A stretch of 47,981 nucleotides of DNA from Gammaproteobacteria bacterium (GTDB lineage Bacteria; Pseudomonadota; Gammaproteobacteria; Pseudomonadales; Pseudohongiellaceae). This document shows, one piece after another, positions 40,686-47,981 of the stretch (position 1 is its first letter; the number at the start of each line of letters is the position of its first letter). The translations under genes were made by a program, and so were the position numbers. Location: assembly GCA_030427065.1 (NCBI GenBank), contig JAUHWU010000009.1, positions 1 through 47,981 of the forward strand. The letters run 5' to 3'. Under the pieces are notes generated by a model that saw only the letters and a program-made list of their open reading frames with translations, searched no databases and was not told where the DNA came from.

Positions 40686-40711
40686 TCGTTTCTGCCAAGA
40701 AGTAACAAAAA

Positions 40712-41779
40712 TTAGCGAGTTGGCAATACATCTTTCAGTTTCTCATGAGCCTCGCGAATACAACTCTCGGTAGTTTCCCAGTCGATACAGGCATCCGTCA
40801 CAGACACGCCATATTTCAATTCACTCAGGTCGGCAGGGATATCCTGACGACCGGCATTGATATTGCTTTCAATCATCAGACCGATAATGGACTTGTTGCC
40901 ATCAACAATCTGCTGCACCACATCCTTTAATACGTCTGGCTGGCGGTTATGATCCTTGTTGGAATTGGCATGGCTGCAGTCGATCATGATATTGCTGGAG
41001 ACACCGGCTTTTTCACACAGGGCCTCACACTGGGCCACACTATCAACATCATAATTCTGCAGGTCGTTGCCACCGCGTAGTACCACATGGGCGTAGGGAT
41101 TGCCCTTGGTGTGCACGACACTGACTTTTCCCTTGGGGTCGATGCCCAGAAATCGATGCGGGCTGCTGACGGCTTTCATGGCATTAATAACCACATCAAG
41201 CCCCCCGTCAGTACCATTCTTGAAACCCACGGGCGATGACAGGCCGCTGGACATTTCGCGATGGGTCTGGGATTCAGTGGTTCGCGCACCAATGGCAGAC
41301 CAGGTAATGATGTCATGCAGGTACTGGGGTGAAATCGGGTCCAGCGCTTCTGTTGAGGTCGGCAGTCCCATGGCGCTGAGTTTAAGCAGCAGGCGTCGAC
41401 CCATGTGGAGACCTTCCTCAATGTGGAAGCTGTCATTCATGTGAGGGTCGTTGATCAGGCCTTTCCAGCCTGTGGAGGTGCGGGGTTTTTCAAAATACAC
41501 GCGCATCACCAGCACAAGGGTGTCACTGACTTCATCGGCCAGTTTCCTCAGGCGCTCGGCGTAATCCAGTGCCGCGTCCACATCATGAATGGAACAGGGA
41601 CCTATAACGATAAAAATACGATGGTCCTTGCGGTCAAGAATATCGCGAATAATCTGGCGATTGTTTTCCAGAATTTCGCGCGTTTCACCAAACAGGGGCA
41701 AACGTTCCTTTAATTCATCTGGCGTGATTAACGTCTGGTATTCACCTATATTGAGGTTTTCAGTGAGCCCTGTTGTCAT
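40712..41779 (-). CDS. aroG: 3-deoxy-7-phosphoheptulonate (DAHP) synthase, class I
   Basis: 355 aa from ATG 41779, close to the 350 aa of E. coli AroG; the longer frame to 41902 is not family-like and a -10 lies inside it. It condenses phosphoenolpyruvate and erythrose-4-phosphate, the first shikimate step. IVIGPCSIHD, MRVYFEKPRTSTGWKGLIND, AIGARTTESQTHREMSSGLS, GFKNGTDGG and IMIDCSHANSNKDH carry the PEP and metal residues. Which allosteric type (Phe, Tyr or Trp sensitive) cannot be told, so the aroG symbol means class only. Confidence 0.95.
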   Translation of the reverse strand: MTTGLTENLNIGEYQTLITPDELKERLPLFGETREILENNRQIIRDILDRKDHRIFIVIGPCSIHDVDAALDYAERLRKLADEVSDTLVLVMRVYFEKPRTSTGWKGLINDPHMNDSFHIEEGLHMGRRLLLKLSAMGLPTSTEALDPISPQYLHDIITWSAIGARTTESQTHREMSSGLSSPVGFKNGTDGGLDVVINAMKAVSSPHRFLGIDPKGKVSVVHTKGNPYAHVVLRGGNDLQNYDVDSVAQCEALCEKAGVSSNIMIDCSHANSNKDHNRQPDVLKDVVQQIVDGNKSIIGLMIESNINAGRQDIPADLSELKYGVSVTDACIDWETTESCIREAHEKLKDVLPTR

Positions 41780-41812
41780 GTCTATATACCCGGTTTTTTG
41801 CGAAAGGCGCGC

Positions 41813-41818
41813 ATTATA
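41813..41818 (-). promoter_or_regulatory. Candidate -10 for the DAHP synthase gene
   Basis: TATAAT on the minus strand, 33 bases upstream of the chosen start at 41779. No convincing -35. It lies within the open frame upstream of 41779 and supports the shorter protein. Confidence 0.45.
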
Positions 41819-41870
41819 AAGGGGATTGGCCATTGAAACACCCGTATTCATGGCCATTTTTTGAAAAAAA

Positions 41871-44800
41871 CTAGAAAAGTGTGTCCTGTGAGGGACCAGC
41901 AAGGGCCGTTTCAGCGGGTGCCGGATATGCCGATAACTCTACTTCATGGAAAGCGGGCAGGGCAGTAAAAAATAATGCCGTTCTGATTTCACGGCTTTCC
42001 ATGGCACGATACAGCGACGCATAACGGGCCAGTTGCGGGGCATACTTTTCAGACTGCTCCTGCCGGAAGGCCTCTTCATTCATCGCTGGTGGCCGCTGAC
42101 TGCTTTTATAGTCAATAATCCAGCGCACATCATTTTCATCGATAAAGGTTCTGTCGATGACAAATTCTTTCCTGTATACGCCGCGAAAGTCGCTGAGACT
42201 GAGTTCACTGGCGGCTTCGCAATGGGCATCAGAAATGAGCCACTGGAATTTCTCGTGAGCAAGACAGTTACGTAACTGCCTGTTGATTTCTTCTATCACT
42301 GCCTCAGTGTCATCTGTCAGCGCTGCAAGAGTCTGTCGCCATTCAGGGGCAAGGCCGCAGAGCTCGGACTGGTTGCCAATATCCAGTGTTTTATCCGCAA
42401 ACATCATCAGGCAATGATGAATGATATCGCCCATTTCCCGTTGAAGAAGATTGTCATGTACACTTTCTGGCAACAACATTTCTTCAAGGCCTTGGTTGTC
42501 ATTCTCATCTGGATAATCGGCCTGGGATACTGGCACGGGTGGTTGCCAGGCAGGGGGTAAACGCCGACTTAACAATGCATGCTTATCGGGAGTTGCAGAT
42601 TCATGAACAGGTACTTCTTCAAGGGGAACAATCTGTGCAAAGGCTGCCGGATTTTCTTCCAGCTGAGGCCATAAAGCGGCAAGCAGGGAGTTTTTATCCG
42701 GCGCCTTGAAGGTGTCACAATCGACCTTGATACTGCCAATCAGCGTTGCACTTTTTATGGCGCGGGTGACAGCGATGTAAAACAGGCGGTTGGTTTCCAG
42801 TCGCTGCTGCAGGTTGGATTCGTATTTCAGGTACTGATAGGTGGCATCCTGATTCTGCCCCTTTTGCGGGGGCATGCTGATGACCAGTTCCTCATGGCCC
42901 GCCGGATTAATATGTTCACGCCAGCGCAGCAAGGGGTTATCGTCAGAGCGGGGCTTGCGTTCAAGCCCGGGCAGAAAGACATGGTCAAACTCCAGTCCCT
43001 TGGCTTTATGGATGGTCATGATGGTCACAGGTGCCTCGGGGTCAAGGCCGTCGGCAAATTTACGGTTCACCTTTTCTTCAAAGCGCAAAATGTCAGATAT
43101 ATCACCGCCTTCATCATGCTCCTGCAATAATTTGAAAAACACCATGACACTGTCCAGGTAATGGCTGTCATCCAGTGCGGCAGCGCCACCCAGTGCAATC
43201 CAGCAGTTTTCTATCCATTGCCTTAATGACAGGCGCCTGCGCTGCCAGCGTGCTGTCACAAGTATGGGAACACTACGCTGCAGGATTTGCCGAGCCTGAT
43301 CCGATAAGTGGCTAATTTGCTCGTGTGTCTGGATGGTTTGCCAAAGCGAGGGCTGGCCTTCATGTGCTGCCATTGCCAGCTGATGAATATCCTGTAACGG
43401 CAAACCGAACCAGGGGGTGCGTAACAAGGCAAACCAGGCCGTCACATCCGCTGGATTAAGCAGGGCACGGGTGAGCATGAGAAGATCTTTTACCACCGCA
43501 TAGGAAGCCAGGGGATCAATTTCTGCGGCATTCCAGCGAATGCCACGTTGTCGCAATGCCGGAATAATGGCCTGTAAATGACTGCGGGTACGCACCAGGA
43601 TGGCGATCCTGTCATTCGGGTACTGCTCACAGGTTATCTGTATTTTTTCCGCCAGCAATGAGGCTTCCTGTTGCTGGAGCAGGAGTCTGGCGTCATCAAG
43701 ATCCTGCTCTGCCGTCAGCAGAATAGTATTAATGCCAACACCTGGCAGTTCATCATGAATGGCAACAGCAGGGCTGTATCTTACAGCGCCGCGGCCAATA
43801 TCATCATGTAAAGGAAAGGCCCTGGCAAAGCTGGTGTTAACCCAATCAACAACGGCGGCCTGGCTTCGAAAATTGGTGCTTAACTGCAGGCTACGGAGTT
43901 TGACCTGGCCAATGCCATGATCCCTTGCTTCAAGAAACAGGCCGACATTGGCATTACGGAAGCCGTAACAGCTTTGCATGCCGTCGCCGACAATGAAAAG
44001 GGTGCGGCCGTCGCCCGGTTGCCAGCCAAAAGTCAGTTTTTCCAGCAACTGTTTTTGCAGACTGGAGGTATCCTGAAATTCATCCACGAGTATATGTTTT
44101 AGTTGGTAGTCCAGGCGCAGGGCAAGATCCGTGGGTTGTTCATCACTGCCCAGGGCTGCCAGCGCAGCAATACTGATTTGGGTGTAGTCAGTCTGGCCAT
44201 GGTTGCCAAAGACCACTGTCAGTCGACTGACCAGAGCCGGCAGCAGTGCGGTAAAACTATCCAGGATCTGCCACTGGCTATCGCTGTAAACGGGGTCGGG
44301 TAAATGCCGGAACTCTTCAAGCAGTCGGGTCAGTTCAGCGTCCTCGCTCATGCTTTTCAGTAATACCAGCATGCCGTCTTTCATCTGTTTACGCAGCTCT
44401 TTTTCTTGCTTGTCAGCAGCCTCGCCGGTTGCAGGAAAGCCACTGCGCTTGTCCACCGTTTTACGCAAGCTATGAGTTGTGGTCAGTAACAGATTGCCAA
44501 TTTCCTGCCATTGGGGCAATGCATTGGCGGATGCGGGAGGCAGACCATTTTGAAACTCACACGCACTCAATGCGTCATGCCCCTGGATTTTTAAATTGTT
44601 GGCAGCAAAATCCAGCAGGGGCAACAATTGTGTCTGGTAGGGTGATAAAGCCTGGGTAAGTTCACTGAGTTTATGGCTGATCAGATTCTGCAATGTGGAT
44701 TCAAGAATCTGGCGGGCTTTGTCGGAATGACGTTGAATATCAACTATATTGGTCAGCCATTGATCGCGTTTAGCGAGGAGGTTGACCAGTAATCCGCTCA

Positions 44801-45368
44801 GGGTATGCCATTGATTATTTACGTGGGCGAGGAGCTTCTGCAGATGACGCGACAAGGCATTGTCATTTTCCAGTTCACTTAATAACTCCAGGACCGCTTC
44901 TTCATACATCAGGCTGGCATCATCGACAACACCGGGGGTGACACCCAGGGCTGACACTACTGGCAGCTGATTGGTGAGTTGCGCATTGAAACTGTCGATG
45001 GTCGAAATTCGCAGGCGCGTAGTGTTTTCCAATAATTGCCAGTGTAATGTCTGATCGCGGGAAATCACTTTGGCAGCAAGCTCAAGCGTAAGTCGTTCAT
45101 GTTCAGCCATACTGGCTAGATCAGTTTTTGATAATTGTCGGGCCTGCGTCATTTTTTCAAGAATACGATTGCGCATTTCGGATGCGGCTTTGCGGGTAAA
45201 GGTGATGGCCAGAATTTCTTCCGGGCGTTCACAACGGGAAAGCAAAGACAGATAGCGCTGGGTCAGCAGCTCGGTTTTTCCCGAGCCTGCCGGCGCCTGT
45301 ACACAGAATGAGTCGTCAAGCTCAAGTGCCAGGCGTCTTTCTTTGTGGTCTGTCGGAAGCAGGCTCAT
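41871..45368 (-). CDS. AddA-like UvrD/RecB helicase-nuclease
   Basis: 1165 aa. UvrD-type helicase motifs run from Walker A (VQAPAGSGKTELLTQRYLSL, Lys31) through ILAITFTRKAASEMRNRI, the DEFQDTSSLQKQLLEKLTFG motif II, VGDGMQSCYGFRNANVGLF, LSTNFRS and VTIMTIHKAKGLEFDHVFLP to FYIAVTRA. The C-terminus has a PD-(D/E)XK nuclease: VRWIIDYKSSQRPP near residue 1084. This is a RecBCD/AddAB-type double-strand break resection enzyme partner of the following gene, which it overlaps by four bases (45365-45368). Confidence 0.93.
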   Translation of the reverse strand: MSLLPTDHKERRLALELDDSFCVQAPAGSGKTELLTQRYLSLLSRCERPEEILAITFTRKAASEMRNRILEKMTQARQLSKTDLASMAEHERLTLELAAKVISRDQTLHWQLLENTTRLRISTIDSFNAQLTNQLPVVSALGVTPGVVDDASLMYEEAVLELLSELENDNALSRHLQKLLAHVNNQWHTLSGLLVNLLAKRDQWLTNIVDIQRHSDKARQILESTLQNLISHKLSELTQALSPYQTQLLPLLDFAANNLKIQGHDALSACEFQNGLPPASANALPQWQEIGNLLLTTTHSLRKTVDKRSGFPATGEAADKQEKELRKQMKDGMLVLLKSMSEDAELTRLLEEFRHLPDPVYSDSQWQILDSFTALLPALVSRLTVVFGNHGQTDYTQISIAALAALGSDEQPTDLALRLDYQLKHILVDEFQDTSSLQKQLLEKLTFGWQPGDGRTLFIVGDGMQSCYGFRNANVGLFLEARDHGIGQVKLRSLQLSTNFRSQAAVVDWVNTSFARAFPLHDDIGRGAVRYSPAVAIHDELPGVGINTILLTAEQDLDDARLLLQQQEASLLAEKIQITCEQYPNDRIAILVRTRSHLQAIIPALRQRGIRWNAAEIDPLASYAVVKDLLMLTRALLNPADVTAWFALLRTPWFGLPLQDIHQLAMAAHEGQPSLWQTIQTHEQISHLSDQARQILQRSVPILVTARWQRRRLSLRQWIENCWIALGGAAALDDSHYLDSVMVFFKLLQEHDEGGDISDILRFEEKVNRKFADGLDPEAPVTIMTIHKAKGLEFDHVFLPGLERKPRSDDNPLLRWREHINPAGHEELVISMPPQKGQNQDATYQYLKYESNLQQRLETNRLFYIAVTRAIKSATLIGSIKVDCDTFKAPDKNSLLAALWPQLEENPAAFAQIVPLEEVPVHESATPDKHALLSRRLPPAWQPPVPVSQADYPDENDNQGLEEMLLPESVHDNLLQREMGDIIHHCLMMFADKTLDIGNQSELCGLAPEWRQTLAALTDDTEAVIEEINRQLRNCLAHEKFQWLISDAHCEAASELSLSDFRGVYRKEFVIDRTFIDENDVRWIIDYKSSQRPPAMNEEAFRQEQSEKYAPQLARYASLYRAMESREIRTALFFTALPAFHEVELSAYPAPAETALAGPSQDTLF

Positions 45369-47981
45369 GCCCGAGCCTCGTCATTGATGCGGCACAGTCC
45401 GTCCAGGTGGCACCAGGTGCAACTTGAACTGATCTGCTTGGGATCAACAGCGGCAAATCCCTGCAGGTATTCATTGGCTACAGCCGTCAGCGATTGCTGC
45501 CATGACTGGCGCAGATCATCCCAGCTGCTTTCCTCGGAAATGTTGGTTTTATGGCTGAAAAGACTTTTCGGATAAATGGCGTCGTCATTGCTGATGCCTT
45601 TGTAACGCGACTCTTCCACATGAATTTGCGCTATAAACAAGCCGTCTACCTGTTTTTGTTGTTGTGCCTGGTCAGCCTCTACCGCCTGCATATAAAGCAT
45701 GAGTTGCGGATCTGTCTGGCGCACATCAGTCCATTTGATCTCGCTATTTTTGGATGACTTGTAATCAACCACCACCAGGGTGCCTGCGGGGGTTTCATCG
45801 AGGCGATCCACTCTTATATTCAGGGACAGATTGGCATGTTGCCAGACATAACGTGCTTCGCTGCTAAGCACCTTGAAACGGCCACGCTTTTTTTCTTCTT
45901 CAAGCCAGAAAAAAAGAAGCGTGCTGAGTCGCTGGCTTTCCAGCATAATAAATTTTTCTGTCATGGTATGACGATAATGACGGGCTTTATCCTGTAGTGC
46001 GTCGTTAACGATTGTGTAGGTGAGCTCTTCAATAGTCTGCGCACTGGAATCCAGCAACTGTTTTTGCGTTTTAATCTGTTGCCAGAATCTTTCCATGACT
46101 TCATGTAGCAGGCTACCCAGCACATGGGCAGGCAGGCCAATTGCCGGTCTGGGTAAAGGCGTGGCGCCGAGCCTGTGTATGGCAAAGGCTTTGAAAGGAC
46201 AGTCTGCCTGATGCGCCAGCAGGGAAACACCGCCACTGCTTTGTTCATTGTCTGACAGCGGGATAGTCGCGTTATCAGAAAACAGTTCCGTACTGTCAGT
46301 CTCCAGCATTGCCATAAGCGGAGCAGACAATGGCGCAAGCGGTTCGGGTTTTTCATCAGACGGCACAATACCGGTAAGGGATTGCAGCATGGCACTGGGT
46401 TTTAAGCTGAGCTCGTCATCCTGACAGGGAAAGCTGAAGACAATGTGCGCCTCGGTGTTATCAATGAATTGTTGTAACTGCTGTTTAGCCAGCGTGGTGA
46501 GTAAATTCACATCGCTTTCCGGAATGCCTGCTGCTTTCTGTAAAGACAGGGGAATAAAAGGGGAAGGATGTGCCGGGGCTGGCCAGTGTTGTTCTGATAA
46601 GCCCATCACCCAGGCATGGGTGAAATGCAGCCCATCAGCTTCAGTAGGATTGAGCACCTGAACCGGAGCTACATCACTGCCGCTACTGACTGAAAGCGCT
46701 CTCACAATTTGCTGGAGGTGAGAAAGTGCAGCGTCAATACTGACCGCGCCATGCCAGTGACTGGTCTGCTGGAAAAGTTTGAGGGCTCTTGACCAGGCTT
46801 TTAACTGTAGCGTTTCTGAATGATTCAATGGGCGCTTGCCGGGCCAGCCCAGACAGCGTAATTGCTCTTCAAAAACAACACACCACTGCCCACACAGCGC
46901 TTTAGCGGGCGCCTGTCGACGCAGGGAGTCCAGTTCCAGTAATGATGTAGAAATCAATTTGGAAAATTCTGGCTTGCCTTCACGCCCGCTCATTTCCCTG
47001 GCCAGTGAAAGCTGGATTTTCAATTCACCCTTATCGCGCAGGGTTGCTTCAAGTGCAGCAGTGGCCGCTTCCTCGGACTCTGAAAACAGCAGGAAAGGGG
47101 AACGCAATAGTTTGCAAAAAGACAGGGTATCCTGCCAGCGACTGTTCAGGCCCAGCACCCCCAAAGCTGTATCAATAACAGGCATCTCCTGAAGCGGATT
47201 TTGCAGGGAAAGACCGAATGCCCTGTTGTCCCGGATCGTGAGTGAAACCGTGTCATCAGCATTGAATACTGAGGAAAACAAGCGTTGCAATGAATCTGCC
47301 TGCTGATTTATTTTGGGGTTGATGATGGCAATATTTGCGGAAGGATCTGTTGCCAGAACAGCTTTAGCCCAATGCGCGGCTTTTTGAATTTCATCCTCGG
47401 TATCAAGGCAGGGAATAATGGTCTGTTCCGGCCTGAAGCTGGCAGAGACAAAATGTTGCACGCTCTTGCTATTTTCTTTCAGGGTATTGATCAGATCACG
47501 GTAAAGTGGAGGGGGCGTCTGAAACCCGGCGAGAATAATATTCTGCGGGACAGAGATTTTTTCTTCAGTTATTTTTTCTATAATCTGCGCGACCAGTTCC
47601 GACAAACTGATCAGGCCATGTTTGTCACAAAAATTTTGGAAACTTTCAATCCATGACAGAAAGGCCGCCAGGTCATCGGCATTATTGGCCGCGCCATGAA
47701 AATGACTCTGTCGCCGAACCGCGTCCAGGCTTATTTTCCACAGTTGCATAAGTCGCCACGCTTCCTGAGCCGAGCGAGCCGTGCCATGTTTGTTGACCAG
47801 TGCGGCCCCTGAGTCGGATTGTGCAATGATGCTTTGCCAGACAGAGGATTCCAGGATCGGCTCAAGCACCTGCTTCCTGCTGTCGGCTGAGACGGGATTG
47901 GTTTGCTGCCATTGTCGACGTATCCAGATATCAACGGGAAAGACCTGGGGAGTAAGGCACACTGCTGGCAGCTTTTGCTGC
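45365..47981 (-). CDS. AddB-like PD-(D/E)XK nuclease, 5' end outside the window
   Basis: At least 872 codons; the frame is still open at the window edge (QQKLPA precede the internal GTG at 47962), so the N-terminus is missing. The C-terminal nuclease has DRLDETPAGTLVVVDYKSSK (about residue 734 of the visible part), and the iron-sulfur cysteines expected of AddB are present: one in HQADCPFKAFAIHR before the nuclease and three in SSCTWCHLDGLC at the end. ALSEQHWPAP-like VMGLSEQHWPAP is the degenerate helicase signature. It likely belongs to the 'probable DNA repair protein' (AddB-like) family and works with the downstream AddA-like subunit in DNA-end resection. Confidence 0.9.
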   Translation of the reverse strand, partial: QQKLPAVCLTPQVFPVDIWIRRQWQQTNPVSADSRKQVLEPILESSVWQSIIAQSDSGAALVNKHGTARSAQEAWRLMQLWKISLDAVRRQSHFHGAANNADDLAAFLSWIESFQNFCDKHGLISLSELVAQIIEKITEEKISVPQNIILAGFQTPPPLYRDLINTLKENSKSVQHFVSASFRPEQTIIPCLDTEDEIQKAAHWAKAVLATDPSANIAIINPKINQQADSLQRLFSSVFNADDTVSLTIRDNRAFGLSLQNPLQEMPVIDTALGVLGLNSRWQDTLSFCKLLRSPFLLFSESEEAATAALEATLRDKGELKIQLSLAREMSGREGKPEFSKLISTSLLELDSLRRQAPAKALCGQWCVVFEEQLRCLGWPGKRPLNHSETLQLKAWSRALKLFQQTSHWHGAVSIDAALSHLQQIVRALSVSSGSDVAPVQVLNPTEADGLHFTHAWVMGLSEQHWPAPAHPSPFIPLSLQKAAGIPESDVNLLTTLAKQQLQQFIDNTEAHIVFSFPCQDDELSLKPSAMLQSLTGIVPSDEKPEPLAPLSAPLMAMLETDSTELFSDNATIPLSDNEQSSGGVSLLAHQADCPFKAFAIHRLGATPLPRPAIGLPAHVLGSLLHEVMERFWQQIKTQKQLLDSSAQTIEELTYTIVNDALQDKARHYRHTMTEKFIMLESQRLSTLLFFWLEEEKKRGRFKVLSSEARYVWQHANLSLNIRVDRLDETPAGTLVVVDYKSSKNSEIKWTDVRQTDPQLMLYMQAVEADQAQQQKQVDGLFIAQIHVEESRYKGISNDDAIYPKSLFSHKTNISEESSWDDLRQSWQQSLTAVANEYLQGFAAVDPKQISSSCTWCHLDGLCRINDEARA

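Noticed and set aside
41780-41902. 41-codon N-terminal extension of DAHP synthase
   Set aside because: Not similar to known AroG N-termini, contains a -10 hexamer and overlaps the AddA-like gene end.

Overview
The window looks like a chromosomal segment of a Gammaproteobacterium, probably an aquatic or marine heterotroph. The evidence is a topA, ilvE, tatD and aroG-type housekeeping background, proteobacterial exported-enzyme families (DUF6152, DUF1501/DUF1800, PQQ-cytochrome dehydrogenase), an AddAB-like pair and REP/RAYT elements. No genus can be named from the sequence alone. No tRNA, rRNA or CRISPR array was seen.

Layout. 1-5979 is core: the 5' part of tatD (minus), ilvE, topA and an MscS channel. 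About 6290-12600 is an array of roughly ten promoterless or self-promoted gene cassettes separated by attC recombination sites, with no integron integrase in the window (a CALIN or the distal part of a sedentary chromosomal integron). The array is visibly more AT-rich than its flanks. It carries a GFA-type protein, a DUF2059-like protein, a conserved unknown protein, a HigBA-type toxin-antitoxin pair, a 471-aa PD-(D/E)XK-like protein, an antisense small membrane protein, a second toxin-antitoxin pair with a frameshifted toxin, a VOC protein, a methyltransferase and a dihydrofolate-reductase-like protein. A decayed higA fragment cut by a REP palindrome marks the right end. 13752-19877 holds a PAS-PAS-HD-GYP protein, a small winged-helix protein and four genes for exported proteins. 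20360-26301 is a mixed metabolic stretch: DUF3817, patatin, siderophore-interacting protein, RidA, a frameshifted VOC gene, a nitrilase and a secreted CxxCH protein.

26492-34375 is the most intriguing non-cassette region. It has GTP cyclohydrolase II, a stand-alone RibD-type reductase, a zinc-less MDR dehydrogenase and a 6-pyruvoyl-tetrahydropterin-synthase homologue with Glu at the catalytic Cys position. These face a flippase-like membrane protein and a CDP-alcohol phosphatidyltransferase on the other strand, and are followed by a glycosyltransferase and a methyltransferase. Together they look like a pathway that turns a GTP-derived pyrimidine or pterin into a modified, possibly glycosylated or lipid-linked product. 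A REP-flanked RAYT transposase has landed between the two divergent arms and its stop codon overlaps the glycosyltransferase start.

34498-47981 has YceI, a PQQ/cytochrome c dehydrogenase, a DUF1501/DUF1800 pair, a second MscS channel, DAHP synthase and an AddA/AddB-like helicase-nuclease pair, the last one cut by the window end. Several genes carry single-nucleotide frameshifts, two of them in A-runs, so read-level confirmation matters before calling them biological.
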